A DNA stretch of 64,000 bases from Salinispora cortesiana. Its GTDB lineage: Bacteria > Actinomycetota > Actinomycetes > Mycobacteriales > Micromonosporaceae. The position numbers and the translations under genes are program-made. Shown in pieces: positions 17,558 through 25,793 of this stretch. How positions within the stretch are numbered: position 1 is the stretch's first letter; each line of letters begins with the position of its first letter. The notes under the pieces are model-generated. The model made no database searches. It had not been told where the DNA came from and saw nothing but the letters and a program-made list of their open reading frames with translations. The stretch lies in NCBI RefSeq assembly GCF_000484695.1, contig NZ_AXVR01000001.1:124001-188000 (forward strand). Direction: 5' to 3'.

Positions 17558-17586
17558 AGTATGCCCTCTTCCGCAGCGGGCCGCAA
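17558..17586 (-). promoter_or_regulatory. Promoter of the chorismate mutase leader
   Basis: On the minus strand TTGCGG (17586-17581) and CATACT (17563-17558) are separated by exactly 17 bp, and the leader GTG begins 7 nt downstream of the -10. Spacing is ideal for a housekeeping sigma promoter giving a leaderless transcript. Confidence 0.6.
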
Positions 17587-17714
17587 GGAAAGCCCTGCCA
17601 GGGAGGCTGGTGTCACCGGAGGGGAGCCGGCGGGGCGGGGAGAGCGCGCCGTCGCACACGCCCGAGCTGTGGCCGAAGGGATTCGTCGGGGCGACGGCAT
17701 AGACTCGCCGTGCG

Positions 17715-20102
17715 ATGCATCCTCTCTTTGACATTCCCGTGCCCTCGTCCGCGCCCGACCCTGCTCCGCCGCGACGGCCCACTCCGGCGCGCCTTGACCC
17801 ACAGGCCCTGCTGGACGGGCTGAACGGCCCGCAACGGGATGCGGTCACCCACGCCGGGTCACCGCTGCTCATCGTGGCCGGGGCTGGCTCCGGCAAGACC
17901 CGGGTGCTGACCCATCGGATCGCGTACCTGCTCGGGGAGCGACAGGTGCACCCAGGTGAGATCATCGCGATCACCTTCACGAACAAGGCCGCGGGCGAGA
18001 TGAAGGAGCGGGTGGCCCAGTTGGTCGGGCCACGTGCTCGGTTGATGTGGGTCTCGACCTTCCACTCCGCGTGTGTCCGCATCTTGCGGGCCGAGCACGA
18101 GCACGCCGGTTTGAAGTCGACCTTCTCGATCTATGATGCCGACGACTCCCGTCGGCTGATGCAGCTGGTCGCCCGGGAGCTGGACCTCGATCCGAAGCGC
18201 TACCCGGCGCGGGGGCTGGCCGCCCAGGTCTCCAACCTGAAGAACGAGTTGGTTGACCCAGAGGAGTTCGCCGGTCGGGCCAAGGGGCCGAACGAGCGGG
18301 CGCTCGCCGAGGCGTACTCGCTCTATCAGCGGCGGCTCCGGGAGGCGCACGCGCTGGACTTCGACGATCTGATCATGACGACGGTGCACCTGCTCCAGTC
18401 GCATCCGCACGTCGCGGAGACCTACCGGCGTCGGTTCCGGCACGTGCTGGTGGACGAGTACCAGGACACCAACCACGCCCAGTACGTGTTGATCAAGGAG
18501 CTGGTGTCGGGCACCGACGGGCTTGAGCCGGCGGAGCTCTGCGTGGTGGGTGACGCCGACCAGTCGATCTACGCGTTTCGGGGCGCGACGATCCGCAATA
18601 TTCTGGAGTTCGAGCGGGACTTCACCGATGCCCGGACGATCCTGCTGGAACAGAACTACCGCTCCACCCAGACCATCCTGAACGCGGCCAACGCCGTGAT
18701 CGACCGAAACACCTCCCGTAAGCCCAAGCGGCTCTGGAGCGAGGCCGGGACCGGTGACCCGATCGTCGGCTACGTCGCCGACACCGAGCACACCGAGGCC
18801 GACTGGGTGGCCCGGGAGATCGACCGGCTCGTGGACGACGGTGACACCCGGCCTGGGGAGGTGGCGGTCTTCTACCGCACCAACGCCCAGTCCCGGGTCT
18901 TCGAGGAGGTGTTCATCCGTGTCGGCCTCCCCTACAAGGTCGTCGGCGGGGTCCGCTTCTACGAGCGGAAGGAGGTCCGGGACGCCCTGGCCTACCTGCG
19001 GGCGCTGGTCAACGAGGACGACACGGTCAGCCTTCGTCGGGTGCTGAACACTCCTCGCCGGGGCATCGGGGACCGAGCGGAGGCGTGTGTCGAGGCGCTC
19101 GCCAGCCGGGACCGGATCTCCTTCGGCGCGGCCCTGCGCCGGGCCAAGGACGCGCCGGGCATCTCCACTCGGGCGGCGAACGGCATCGCGGAGTTCATCG
19201 CGCTGCTCGACGGTGCCCGGGAGGTCGCGGAGACCAGCGCGCCCGAGGAGGTGCTGGAGGCGTTGCTGAACCGGTCGGGGTACCTGGCCGAGCTGGAGGA
19301 GAGCCTGGACCCGCAGGACGCCGGCCGGGTCGACAACCTCCAGGAGCTGGTCAGCGTGGCCCGGGAGTACACGGAGCGGGTGGAGGGCTTGGGCGCGGAG
19401 GGCGAGCGGGCCACCGTCGCCGGCTTTCTGGAGCAGGTCGCGCTGGTGGCCGACGCGGACCAGTTGCCCGCCGACGACCCGGAGCACCAGGGGGTGGTCA
19501 CCCTGATGACGCTGCACACCGCCAAAGGACTGGAGTTTCCGGTGGTGTTCCTGACCGGGATGGAAGACGGGGTCTTTCCGCACGCCCGTACCTTCGGCGA
19601 CAACCACGAGTTGGAGGAGGAGCGGCGCCTGGCGTACGTGGGGATCACCCGCGCCCGGCAGCGTCTCTACCTGTCCCGGGCAGTCACCCGCTCGGCGTGG
19701 GGCCAGCCGGCCTACAACGCGCCGTCCCGGTTCCTCGCGGAGTTGCCCGTGGAGTTGGTGCGCTGGGAGCGCACCGAGGGCTCGTACACCTCGTGGGCCG
19801 GCGGCGGCGGGGGCGTGGGCGGTCGCGCGGACCGGGGGCAGGGCGGCTTCACCGGGGGCACGCCGAAGGCCACGCAGCTCGCGCGTCGGCTCGGCGTTGA
19901 CGGTAGCCGCCTCGCCACGGCCAGCGAGTTGCCGTCGGCACCCCCACGGGTCGCGGTCGGGGACCGGGTCAACCACCAGCGGTACGGGCTGGGTCGCGTG
20001 CTCGTGGTGGAAGGGCATGGCCCGAGCGCCCGTGCCCAGATCGACTTTGGCGACCAGACGCTCTGGCTGGTGCTCCGGCACGCACCGATCGATCGGCTCT
20101 GA
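17715..20102 (+). CDS. pcrA: ATP-dependent DNA helicase PcrA/UvrD
   Basis: A 795-residue superfamily 1A 3'-5' helicase for repair and clearing of DNA-protein and transcription conflicts. After a Pro-rich N-terminus come motif I GAGSGKT (about 56-62), Ia (ITFTNKAAGEMKERV), motif II VDEYQDTNHAQ, III (VVGDADQSIYAFRGA), IV (LEQNYRST), V (VTLMTLHTAKGLEFPVVFL) and VI (EERRLAYVGITRARQRLYLS). The C-terminal VAVGDRVNHQRYGLGRVLVVEG is the Tudor-like RNA-polymerase-interacting end typical of PcrA. Length is normal. It is divergent from the chorismate mutase leader, with about 130 bp of shared promoter region. Confidence 0.96.
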   Translation: MHPLFDIPVPSSAPDPAPPRRPTPARLDPQALLDGLNGPQRDAVTHAGSPLLIVAGAGSGKTRVLTHRIAYLLGERQVHPGEIIAITFTNKAAGEMKERVAQLVGPRARLMWVSTFHSACVRILRAEHEHAGLKSTFSIYDADDSRRLMQLVARELDLDPKRYPARGLAAQVSNLKNELVDPEEFAGRAKGPNERALAEAYSLYQRRLREAHALDFDDLIMTTVHLLQSHPHVAETYRRRFRHVLVDEYQDTNHAQYVLIKELVSGTDGLEPAELCVVGDADQSIYAFRGATIRNILEFERDFTDARTILLEQNYRSTQTILNAANAVIDRNTSRKPKRLWSEAGTGDPIVGYVADTEHTEADWVAREIDRLVDDGDTRPGEVAVFYRTNAQSRVFEEVFIRVGLPYKVVGGVRFYERKEVRDALAYLRALVNEDDTVSLRRVLNTPRRGIGDRAEACVEALASRDRISFGAALRRAKDAPGISTRAANGIAEFIALLDGAREVAETSAPEEVLEALLNRSGYLAELEESLDPQDAGRVDNLQELVSVAREYTERVEGLGAEGERATVAGFLEQVALVADADQLPADDPEHQGVVTLMTLHTAKGLEFPVVFLTGMEDGVFPHARTFGDNHELEEERRLAYVGITRARQRLYLSRAVTRSAWGQPAYNAPSRFLAELPVELVRWERTEGSYTSWAGGGGGVGGRADRGQGGFTGGTPKATQLARRLGVDGSRLATASELPSAPPRVAVGDRVNHQRYGLGRVLVVEGHGPSARAQIDFGDQTLWLVLRHAPIDRL

Positions 20103-20152
20103 GCCGACGGGCGGGTTCCGTTGCGCCGCCGCCGGCCTCGGGAGGCGCTCGG

Positions 20153-20968
20153 TCAGCAGGCCACGTCGATGCCGCGTTCGCGGAGGAACGGCGCCGGGTC
20201 GATCTGGTTCCACAGCTGGCCCTGATGCACCTCGAAGTGCAGGTGCGGGCCGGTGGAGTCGCCGGTGGAGCCCTCCAGGCCGATGGTGTCACCGGCGTCG
20301 ACCTGGTCGCCGACGCTCACCTTCGCGGTGCTCAGGTGGGCGTAGTGGGTCAGATATCCGTTGCCATGATCGATGATGACCGAGATGCCGTACCCGTCGC
20401 CGACGTCGCCAGCCTTCGTCACGGTGCCGCCGAAGGCGGCGCGGACCGGGGTGCCGGCGGGCAGGGCGAAGTCGATGCCGGCGTGCAGGATTCCCCACCG
20501 GGGGCCGTAACAGGAGGTGATGGCGGCGTCGGCCATGGGGATGACCCAGGTCGGCGTTGACGCGGTGGTTGTCGTGGCTGTCGGCTTGGCTGTCACCTTC
20601 GGTGTCGTGCTGGCCGAGGGCTGCGCCGTGGGGCTCGCCGACGCGCTGGGGGTCGGACTGCTGCTCGCCGACTCCCGGGCGGAGCGATCGGCGCGGGCGA
20701 CCGCCGCAGCGCGGGCGGCGGCCTCGGCCTGGGCGGCCGCCTCAGCCTGGGCCCGGGCCTCGGCCTGGGCTCGCAGGTCGATGTCGACGGCACCATTCGG
20801 TGTGGCGTCCTGGTCATCTCCGGTGGCCGCTGTTACCGCGACTCCGGTGAGGGCGAGTCCGGCTACCGCGGCAGCCACGGCCCGCAACACCCGGCCCCGG
20901 GTGCTGGTCGGTCGCCGGTGGCGGGCCGGCTTGGTGCTTCTGCGCGAGCGGGAGCTGTCGTTCTGCAC
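20153..20968 (-). CDS. Secreted M23 peptidase (LytM domain)
   Basis: A 271-residue cell-wall endopeptidase. A basic N-terminus and hydrophobic helix (VLRAVAAAVAGLALTGVAVTAA) form a signal or anchor; residues about 60-145 are a low-complexity Ala/Gln/Glu coiled segment and Ser/Thr/Pro linker; the M23 domain follows with zinc ligands HAGIDFA (HxxxD) and HLHFEVH. It ends two residues after an odd C-terminal Cys (GIDVAC). It hydrolyses peptidoglycan cross-bridges or activates other hydrolases. A second M23 gene follows upstream on the same strand, ending in its own terminator, so the two are separate units. Confidence 0.9.
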   Translation of the reverse strand: MQNDSSRSRRSTKPARHRRPTSTRGRVLRAVAAAVAGLALTGVAVTAATGDDQDATPNGAVDIDLRAQAEARAQAEAAAQAEAAARAAAVARADRSARESASSSPTPSASASPTAQPSASTTPKVTAKPTATTTTASTPTWVIPMADAAITSCYGPRWGILHAGIDFALPAGTPVRAAFGGTVTKAGDVGDGYGISVIIDHGNGYLTHYAHLSTAKVSVGDQVDAGDTIGLEGSTGDSTGPHLHFEVHQGQLWNQIDPAPFLRERGIDVAC

Positions 20969-21189
20969 AACGGACCTTCACTGCTCGTAGGGGGCACGTG
21001 ACCTCGACATCCTGAGGTCCGCCCGGAGCCGGCCGGAGACGAGGGGCCCTTTGGGCGGGCTCGGTCCGGCGCGGTCGTCGGAGCTTTGTCAGCCCCTGTC
21101 GCGAATGGCAGCGGCAGTGATCCGGCGCTTATGTGTGCTCAGTCACACTACTGGAGGTGACCTCAAACACCCTCACCGGCGGGAGGCGC

Positions 21190-21221
21190 AAAAAACCGCC
21201 CGGATCCATCGATCCGGGCGG
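21190..21221 (-). terminator. Rho-independent terminator of the second M23 gene
   Basis: On the minus strand an 11-bp perfect stem (21221-21211 with 21206-21196) with a 4-nt loop is followed by six T (21195-21190). It is one of the few hairpins here with a full T tract. Confidence 0.9.
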
Positions 21222-21241
21222 CAGTAGGGCGTGACCCTGCG

Positions 21242-21955
21242 TCAGGGAGTTGCTACCTCGCTGTGGAATGGCTCCATCTGGAGTTGGATGTCCACTCCGC
21301 GCTCCATCAGCCAGGGCACCGGGTCGAGCGGCTCGCCCTTGACATGGACCTCCAGGTGCAGGTGGGCGCCGTAGGAGAGGCCGGTGTTACCGACCAGGCC
21401 GAGCTGGTCGCCGGCCTTGACCTGCTGACCCTCCTGCACGCTGAGGGTGGAGGAGTGGCCGTAGATGGCCTCGCTGCCGTCGGCGTTCGCGACGATCACC
21501 GTGTATCCATATCCGCCAAACCAGCCGGCCTTGGTGACGGTGCCGTCATGGATGGAGACGTAGGGGGTGCCCTCCGGGGCGACCAGGTCCACACCGGTGT
21601 GGAGCTCTTCACCCTGAACGCCGTACGGGGAGTTGAACTCGTAGTCCTTGAGGGGGAGACACCAGACTCCCGTCTCCGCCTCCGGGTCGACCCGCTCGCC
21701 GTCCCGAGATGAGCGGTCGGCGGCGTTAGCGCGCTCCGTGGCGTCCTCGCTGAGCGCGGAGGCCGTCTTCAGTTCGTCCAGAACCGTCGGACTGACGCTC
21801 TTGGCGTCGGGAAGGGCGCTGCCGGCGAAGAGTGCGACCCCGCTGGCGCCGACGAGGGCGGTGGTGACCACTGCGGCGTAGCGGCTCCGCGGTGGGGTGG
21901 GCACGCGGCGGCGGCCGCGATATCTATCGGGCTCAGACGACAGGCGCTGGCGCAC
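21242..21955 (-). CDS. Secreted M23 peptidase (LytM domain)
   Basis: A 237-residue peptidoglycan endopeptidase. Basic N-terminus, one membrane/signal helix (YAAVVTTALVGASGVALFAGSAL), a short helical linker rich in charged residues, then the M23 domain with HTGVDLVAPEG and HLHLEVH zinc-ligand motifs and the usual GWFGGYGYTVIV core. GTG 21955 is chosen because GGAGGG lies five bases upstream; the frame runs to 22102 without an SD. It is transcribed from its own promoter about 175 bp upstream. Confidence 0.88.
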   Translation of the reverse strand: MRQRLSSEPDRYRGRRRVPTPPRSRYAAVVTTALVGASGVALFAGSALPDAKSVSPTVLDELKTASALSEDATERANAADRSSRDGERVDPEAETGVWCLPLKDYEFNSPYGVQGEELHTGVDLVAPEGTPYVSIHDGTVTKAGWFGGYGYTVIVANADGSEAIYGHSSTLSVQEGQQVKAGDQLGLVGNTGLSYGAHLHLEVHVKGEPLDPVPWLMERGVDIQLQMEPFHSEVATP

Positions 21956-22372
21956 GCATACCCTCCGTTGTCGGGGTTTCGAGGCGATCGGGCGGGTCCG
22001 CGAAGCTGGATGAACTCCGCCGATCGCGTCGTCACCCGTCCATGGACCTGATGACAACCGTTGGACACGGTAGCCAACCGCCACGTCCGTCACAAGCCGC
22101 ATCGCCAGATTGGTGTGATGTTCTGTCCGATTGTATCCACTATTGTCCTGGGGCTAAGCCAGTGAAGGTGTCCCCCATCTCATCCTGTTCGTCGCGTAGG
22201 GTGACCGAACGGTGGAGCCGTCCGACTTGACCAACCCCCGGGTGTTGTCCTGCTGTCCGGTGGGTGGGGGCCGAGGCTGCGGGGTGTTCGACGGCCCGGA
22301 TTCCTCAGCCCGGACCGGTCGGGTTACCGTTCGTTAAGGTCAAGCCGCGGAGCCGGTGAAAGGGATGCGCAG
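21956..22372. other. Divergent control region between M23 and the B12-binding gene
   Basis: About 417 bp without a supported gene. On the minus strand TACAAT (22135-22130) in the context GGATACAAT is a good -10 for the M23 gene, leaving a 5' leader near 170 nt in which I do not recognise a riboswitch. On the plus side there is a GC-rich stretch before the B12-binding gene. Confidence 0.5.
22130..22158 (-). promoter_or_regulatory. Probable promoter of the M23 gene
   Basis: TACAAT on the minus strand with a weak -35 (CTTAGC) 17 bp upstream. The local AT-rich composition (CAATAGTGGATACAATC) stands out from the surroundings. Confidence 0.45.
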
Positions 22373-22777
22373 ATGAGCTCTCGTGTTCGGGTCGTCGTCG
22401 CCAAACCGGGCCTGGACGGCCATGACCGCGGCGCAAAGGTCGTCGCGCGTGCCCTCCGGGACGCCGGGATGGAGGTCATCTACACCGGTCTGCATCAGAC
22501 CCCGGAACAGATCGTGGAGACCGCGATCCAGGAGGACGCCGACGCGGTCGGACTTTCCGTTCTGTCCGGGGCGCACATGACCCTTTTTCGGCGGGTGTTG
22601 GAGCTCCTTGCTGAGCGAGACGCGCGAGACATCGTCGTCTTTGGTGGGGGCATCATCCCGGACACTGATATCCCGGAACTGCAGCAGATTGGCGTAGCCA
22701 AGATTTTCACTCCGGGCGCCACCACGGGATCGATCGTGGACTGGGTTCGGCAGAACGTGGCGCAGGCCGTCGCCTGA
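22373..22777 (+). CDS. Stand-alone B12-binding subunit of an acyl-CoA mutase (IcmB/MCM C-terminal type)
   Basis: A 134-residue cobalamin-binding domain with the DxHxxG motif in LDGHDRG, the SxL motif (GLSVLSG) and the late GG (VFGGGI). This is the size and sequence style of the small subunit of isobutyryl-CoA mutase, which interconverts isobutyryl- and n-butyryl-CoA with a separate large subunit; it also equals the C-terminal domain of methylmalonyl-CoA mutase. No large subunit is encoded in this window, so which partner it serves is open. ATG 22373 is the only well-placed start. Isolated, followed by a hairpin. Confidence 0.85.
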   Translation: MSSRVRVVVAKPGLDGHDRGAKVVARALRDAGMEVIYTGLHQTPEQIVETAIQEDADAVGLSVLSGAHMTLFRRVLELLAERDARDIVVFGGGIIPDTDIPELQQIGVAKIFTPGATTGSIVDWVRQNVAQAVA

Positions 22778-23189
22778 CGACCGGCCCGGAGAGTTCACGG
22801 GCCGGACAGGGGGAGAGGCCGGACGCACCCCTCACACGCCCGGCCTCTCTATGCACGATGCCCCGCCGCCACCCCTCGACCGACAGGGCATCGGCCGTCT
22901 CGTCGCCGCGCTGACCAGCGCTTCGACATCTGACTCAACGAGGCCTGACCCCCGGGGTTACGTGTCGGGGAAAACATCGTCCGGAAGGTTGACACTCGGC
23001 CAAACGATGGGTGCTGACCGGTCAGCTGTGCAAAACCGCACACCACGTACCCGCTTGGTCGTTGGTGGTGTCGACCTCGCTAGGCTGCCTTCAATGGCCT
23101 GTTACAACTGATGACAGGCGTCAAACTGTTTTCCATACGCTGGTGGCGGCGCGACGGCGCGCCGCGGAGACGGGACGGGACGCGCAATC
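22778..23189. other. Intergenic region before sucC
   Basis: About 412 bp without a supported gene. It starts with the terminator hairpin below. A consensus TTGACA at 22989-22994 could be a -35 for sucC, but no good -10 is found 16-18 bp downstream. Confidence 0.45.
22814..22848 (+). terminator. Hairpin downstream of the B12-binding gene
   Basis: AGAGGCCGG (22814-22822) pairs exactly with 22840-22848; loop of 17 nt. Likely terminator without a T tract. Confidence 0.5.
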
Positions 23190-24368
23190 GTGGACCTGTA
23201 CGAGTACCAGGGGCGGGACCTGTTCGAGCGACACGGGTTGCCCGTGCTCGCTGGCGGCGTCGCCACGACCCCGGAGGAGGCCCGCGCGATCGCCGATCGC
23301 CTCGGCGGTCGGGTGGTTGTCAAGGCCCAGGTGAAGGTCGGCGGCCGGGGCAAGGCCGGCGGGGTGAAGCTGACCGAGGGCGCGGAGGAGACGGTGGCCC
23401 GGGCCACCGACATCCTCGGCATGGACATCAAGGGGCACACCGTCCACAAGGTCATGATCACCGTGACCGCGGACGTGGCCGAGGAGTACTACTTCTCCTA
23501 CCTGCTGGACCGGGCGAACCGCACCTTCCTCTGCATCGCCAGTGTCGCCGGTGGGATGGACATCGAGCAGGTAGCCGCCGAGACGCCGGAGAAGGTCGTC
23601 AAGGCGCCGATCGACGCGAACACCGGCGTGGACGCGGCGACGGCCCGGCAGATCGTCACCCAGGCCGGTTTCCCGGCCGAGGTCGCCGACCAGGCCGTCG
23701 AGATCGCGGTAAACCTGTGGCAGGCGTTCGTCGCCGAGGACGCGACGCTGGTCGAGGTGAACCCGCTCGCCAAGACCGCCGAGGGCGGGCTGCTCCTGCT
23801 CGACGCCAAGGTCAGCCTGGACGAGAACGCGGCGTTCCGGCACCCGGACCACGAGGCACTGGTTGACCAGGCCGCGGTGGACCCCCTCGAGCAGGCCGCG
23901 AAGGAGAAGGACCTCAACTACGTCAAGCTTGACGGTGAGGTTGGCATCATCGGTAACGGCGCCGGGCTGGTCATGTCGACCCTCGACGTGGTCGCGTACG
24001 CCGGTGAGCGGTACGGCAGCGTGAAGCCGGCCAACTTCCTCGACATCGGTGGCGGTGCGAGCGCCGCGGTGATGGCCAACGGCCTCGAGATCGTGCTCTC
24101 CGACCCCGCCGTGAAGAGCGTCTTCGTCAACGTCTTCGGCGGCATCACCGCCTGCGACGCGGTCGCCAACGGCATCGTGCAGGCGCTGGCCCTGCTCGAG
24201 CAGCGGGGCGAGAAGGTCACCAAGCCGCTGGTCGTCCGCCTCGACGGCAACAATGCGGAGGCCGGTCGGGCGATTCTCGACGGCGCGAACAACCCGCTGA
24301 TCCAGCGGGTCGACACGATGGATGGTGCGGCCGAGCGGGCCGCCGAGCTGGCCGCTGCGGGGGTCTGA
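23190..24368 (+). CDS. sucC: Succinyl-CoA synthetase beta subunit
   Basis: TCA-cycle enzyme that makes ATP or GTP from succinyl-CoA. The 392-residue beta subunit begins [22 protein letters not shown] and has an ATP-grasp domain ([28 protein letters not shown]) and a C-terminal CoA-ligase domain ([20 protein letters not shown]). Length is normal. GTG start at 23190. It overlaps nothing but sits two bases from sucD, so the two subunits are co-transcribed. Confidence 0.97.
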   Translation: MDLYEYQGRDLFERHGLPVLAGGVATTPEEARAIADRLGGRVVVKAQVKVGGRGKAGGVKLTEGAEETVARATDILGMDIKGHTVHKVMITVTADVAEEYYFSYLLDRANRTFLCIASVAGGMDIEQVAAETPEKVVKAPIDANTGVDAATARQIVTQAGFPAEVADQAVEIAVNLWQAFVAEDATLVEVNPLAKTAEGGLLLLDAKVSLDENAAFRHPDHEALVDQAAVDPLEQAAKEKDLNYVKLDGEVGIIGNGAGLVMSTLDVVAYAGERYGSVKPANFLDIGGGASAAVMANGLEIVLSDPAVKSVFVNVFGGITACDAVANGIVQALALLEQRGEKVTKPLVVRLDGNNAEAGRAILDGANNPLIQRVDTMDGAAERAAELAAAGV

Positions 24369-24370
24369 CA

Positions 24371-25258
24371 ATGGCGATCTGGCTGACTAAGGACTCGAAG
24401 GTCATCGTGCAGGGGATGACCGGTTCCGAGGGTTCCAAGCACACTCGGCGGATGCTCGCCGCGGGGACCGACATCGTCGGTGGGGTGAACCCGCGCAAGG
24501 CGGGTACCACCGTCGACTTCGACGGCGCCCAGCTGCCGGTCTTCGCGAACGTCGCCGACGCGATGCGGGAGACCGGCGCCAACGTGACGGTCATCTTCGT
24601 GCCGCCGCAGTTCACCAAGAGTGCGGTGATCGAGGCGATCGACGCCGGCATCTCGCTCGCCGTGGTGATCACCGAGGGTGTGCCGGTGCACGACACCGCC
24701 GCCTTCTGGGCGTACAACGTGGCGCAGGGCGAGCGGACCCGAATCATCGGGCCGAACTGCCCGGGGATCGTCTCGCCGGGCGCCTCCAACGCCGGCATCA
24801 TCCCGGCCGACATCACCGGCGCCGGCCGGATTGGCCTGGTCAGCAAGAGCGGCACGCTGACCTACCAGATGATGTACGAGCTGCGCGACATCGGCTTCTC
24901 CACCTGTGTCGGCATCGGCGGTGACCCGATCATCGGCACCACACACATCGATGCGCTGGCCGCGTTCGAGGACGACCCGGACACCGATGCGATCGTCATG
25001 ATCGGTGAGATCGGTGGCGACGCTGAGGAGCGGGCTGCCGAGTTCATCAAGGCGAACGTCACCAAGCCGGTGGTCGGCTACATCGCTGGCTTCACCGCCC
25101 CGCCCGGGAAGACGATGGGGCACGCCGGTGCGATCATCTCCGGCTCGGCCGGCACGGCGGAGGCCAAGAAGACGGCGCTGGAAGCAGTCGGCGTCAAGGT
25201 CGGCAAGACTCCGACCGAGACGGCCCGGCTGATGCGGGAGATCATGTCCGCAGGCTGA
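24371..25258 (+). CDS. sucD: Succinyl-CoA synthetase alpha subunit
   Basis: A 295-residue alpha subunit. Residues 1-130 form the CoA-binding Rossmann domain ([19 protein letters not shown]) and the C-terminal half the ligase domain, with the phosphorylated histidine in GHAGAIISG and [10 protein letters not shown] upstream of it. Partner of SucC two bases upstream. Confidence 0.97.
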   Translation: MAIWLTKDSKVIVQGMTGSEGSKHTRRMLAAGTDIVGGVNPRKAGTTVDFDGAQLPVFANVADAMRETGANVTVIFVPPQFTKSAVIEAIDAGISLAVVITEGVPVHDTAAFWAYNVAQGERTRIIGPNCPGIVSPGASNAGIIPADITGAGRIGLVSKSGTLTYQMMYELRDIGFSTCVGIGGDPIIGTTHIDALAAFEDDPDTDAIVMIGEIGGDAEERAAEFIKANVTKPVVGYIAGFTAPPGKTMGHAGAIISGSAGTAEAKKTALEAVGVKVGKTPTETARLMREIMSAG

Positions 25259-25274
25259 GCCCCGGCGGCGACAG

Positions 25275-25310
25275 CTGGAGGGATCGGCCGTCCACGGCTG
25301 ATCCCTCCAG
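25275..25310. terminator. Bidirectional terminator between sucD and the DUF4190 gene
   Basis: A 16-bp stem (25275-25290 with 25295-25310, one G-U) with a TCCA loop lies 17 bp after sucD and 8 bp beyond the stop of the convergent gene. Confidence 0.8.
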
Positions 25311-25318
25311 TCGTCAAC

Positions 25319-25570
25319 TCAGCTGAACGGATTGCTGCCGCCAATGTAGAGAAGTCCGTTGCCGATGATGTTGAGTACGCCGAAGGCGATGCCCAACCAG
25401 CCGAGCACCGGCGAATTGCCGAAGCGCCGCGCATCGCGGATCGACAGGTAGCCGAAGACGATCCCGAGGACGCCGCAGCAGAGCAAGCCGACGACGATGC
25501 CCAGTACGCCCCAGAGCGTCGTCCGGTCCTTGCCCGCCGCCGCGCTGGGCGGCGGATATGCAGCGGTCAC
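25319..25570 (-). CDS. DUF4190-type small membrane protein
   Basis: An 83-residue protein: a short Pro/Ala-rich N-terminus and two membrane helices (LWGVLGIVVGLLCCGVLGIVFGYL and GWLGIAFGVLNIIGNGLLYI) flanking a RDARRFGN loop. This pattern is DUF4190; function unknown. GTG 25570 has GGAGG six bases upstream, which rules out the longer 102-residue frame. Confidence 0.75.
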   Translation of the reverse strand: MTAAYPPPSAAAGKDRTTLWGVLGIVVGLLCCGVLGIVFGYLSIRDARRFGNSPVLGWLGIAFGVLNIIGNGLLYIGGSNPFS

Positions 25571-25793
25571 GGCGTGCCTCCTTGCATCGGTGCCGCGCCC
25601 GCCCGGGTGCAGGGGCACGGTCAACACCTCCGGTGGTGAAGGTCCCCACTTGACACACCGGTCGGCCGCGGTGGCGTCCTGTGGCCGAGGCTAGACCGGA
25701 TCGGAGGCAGGAGACGGTGGATCACGCAACTCGAACCCGCCCGGGGGGTTTATCGACCTGCCACCGCCCCCACGGCATGTCAGAGTGGACCTG

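Noticed and set aside
17859..20213. Very long minus-strand open frame (784 codons) across pcrA
   Set aside because: It mirrors pcrA codon structure: in high-GC DNA the antisense frame stays open. The product is Arg/Gly/Val/Leu-rich with no domain.
20969..21180. c-di-AMP (ydaO) riboswitch upstream of the first M23 gene
   Set aside because: The conserved core segments of the class are not visible by eye; only a covariance search could settle it.
22220..22372. Cobalamin riboswitch before the B12-binding gene
   Set aside because: I could not find the conserved B12-box or the expected multi-stem core; the region is too short for the usual element plus promoter.
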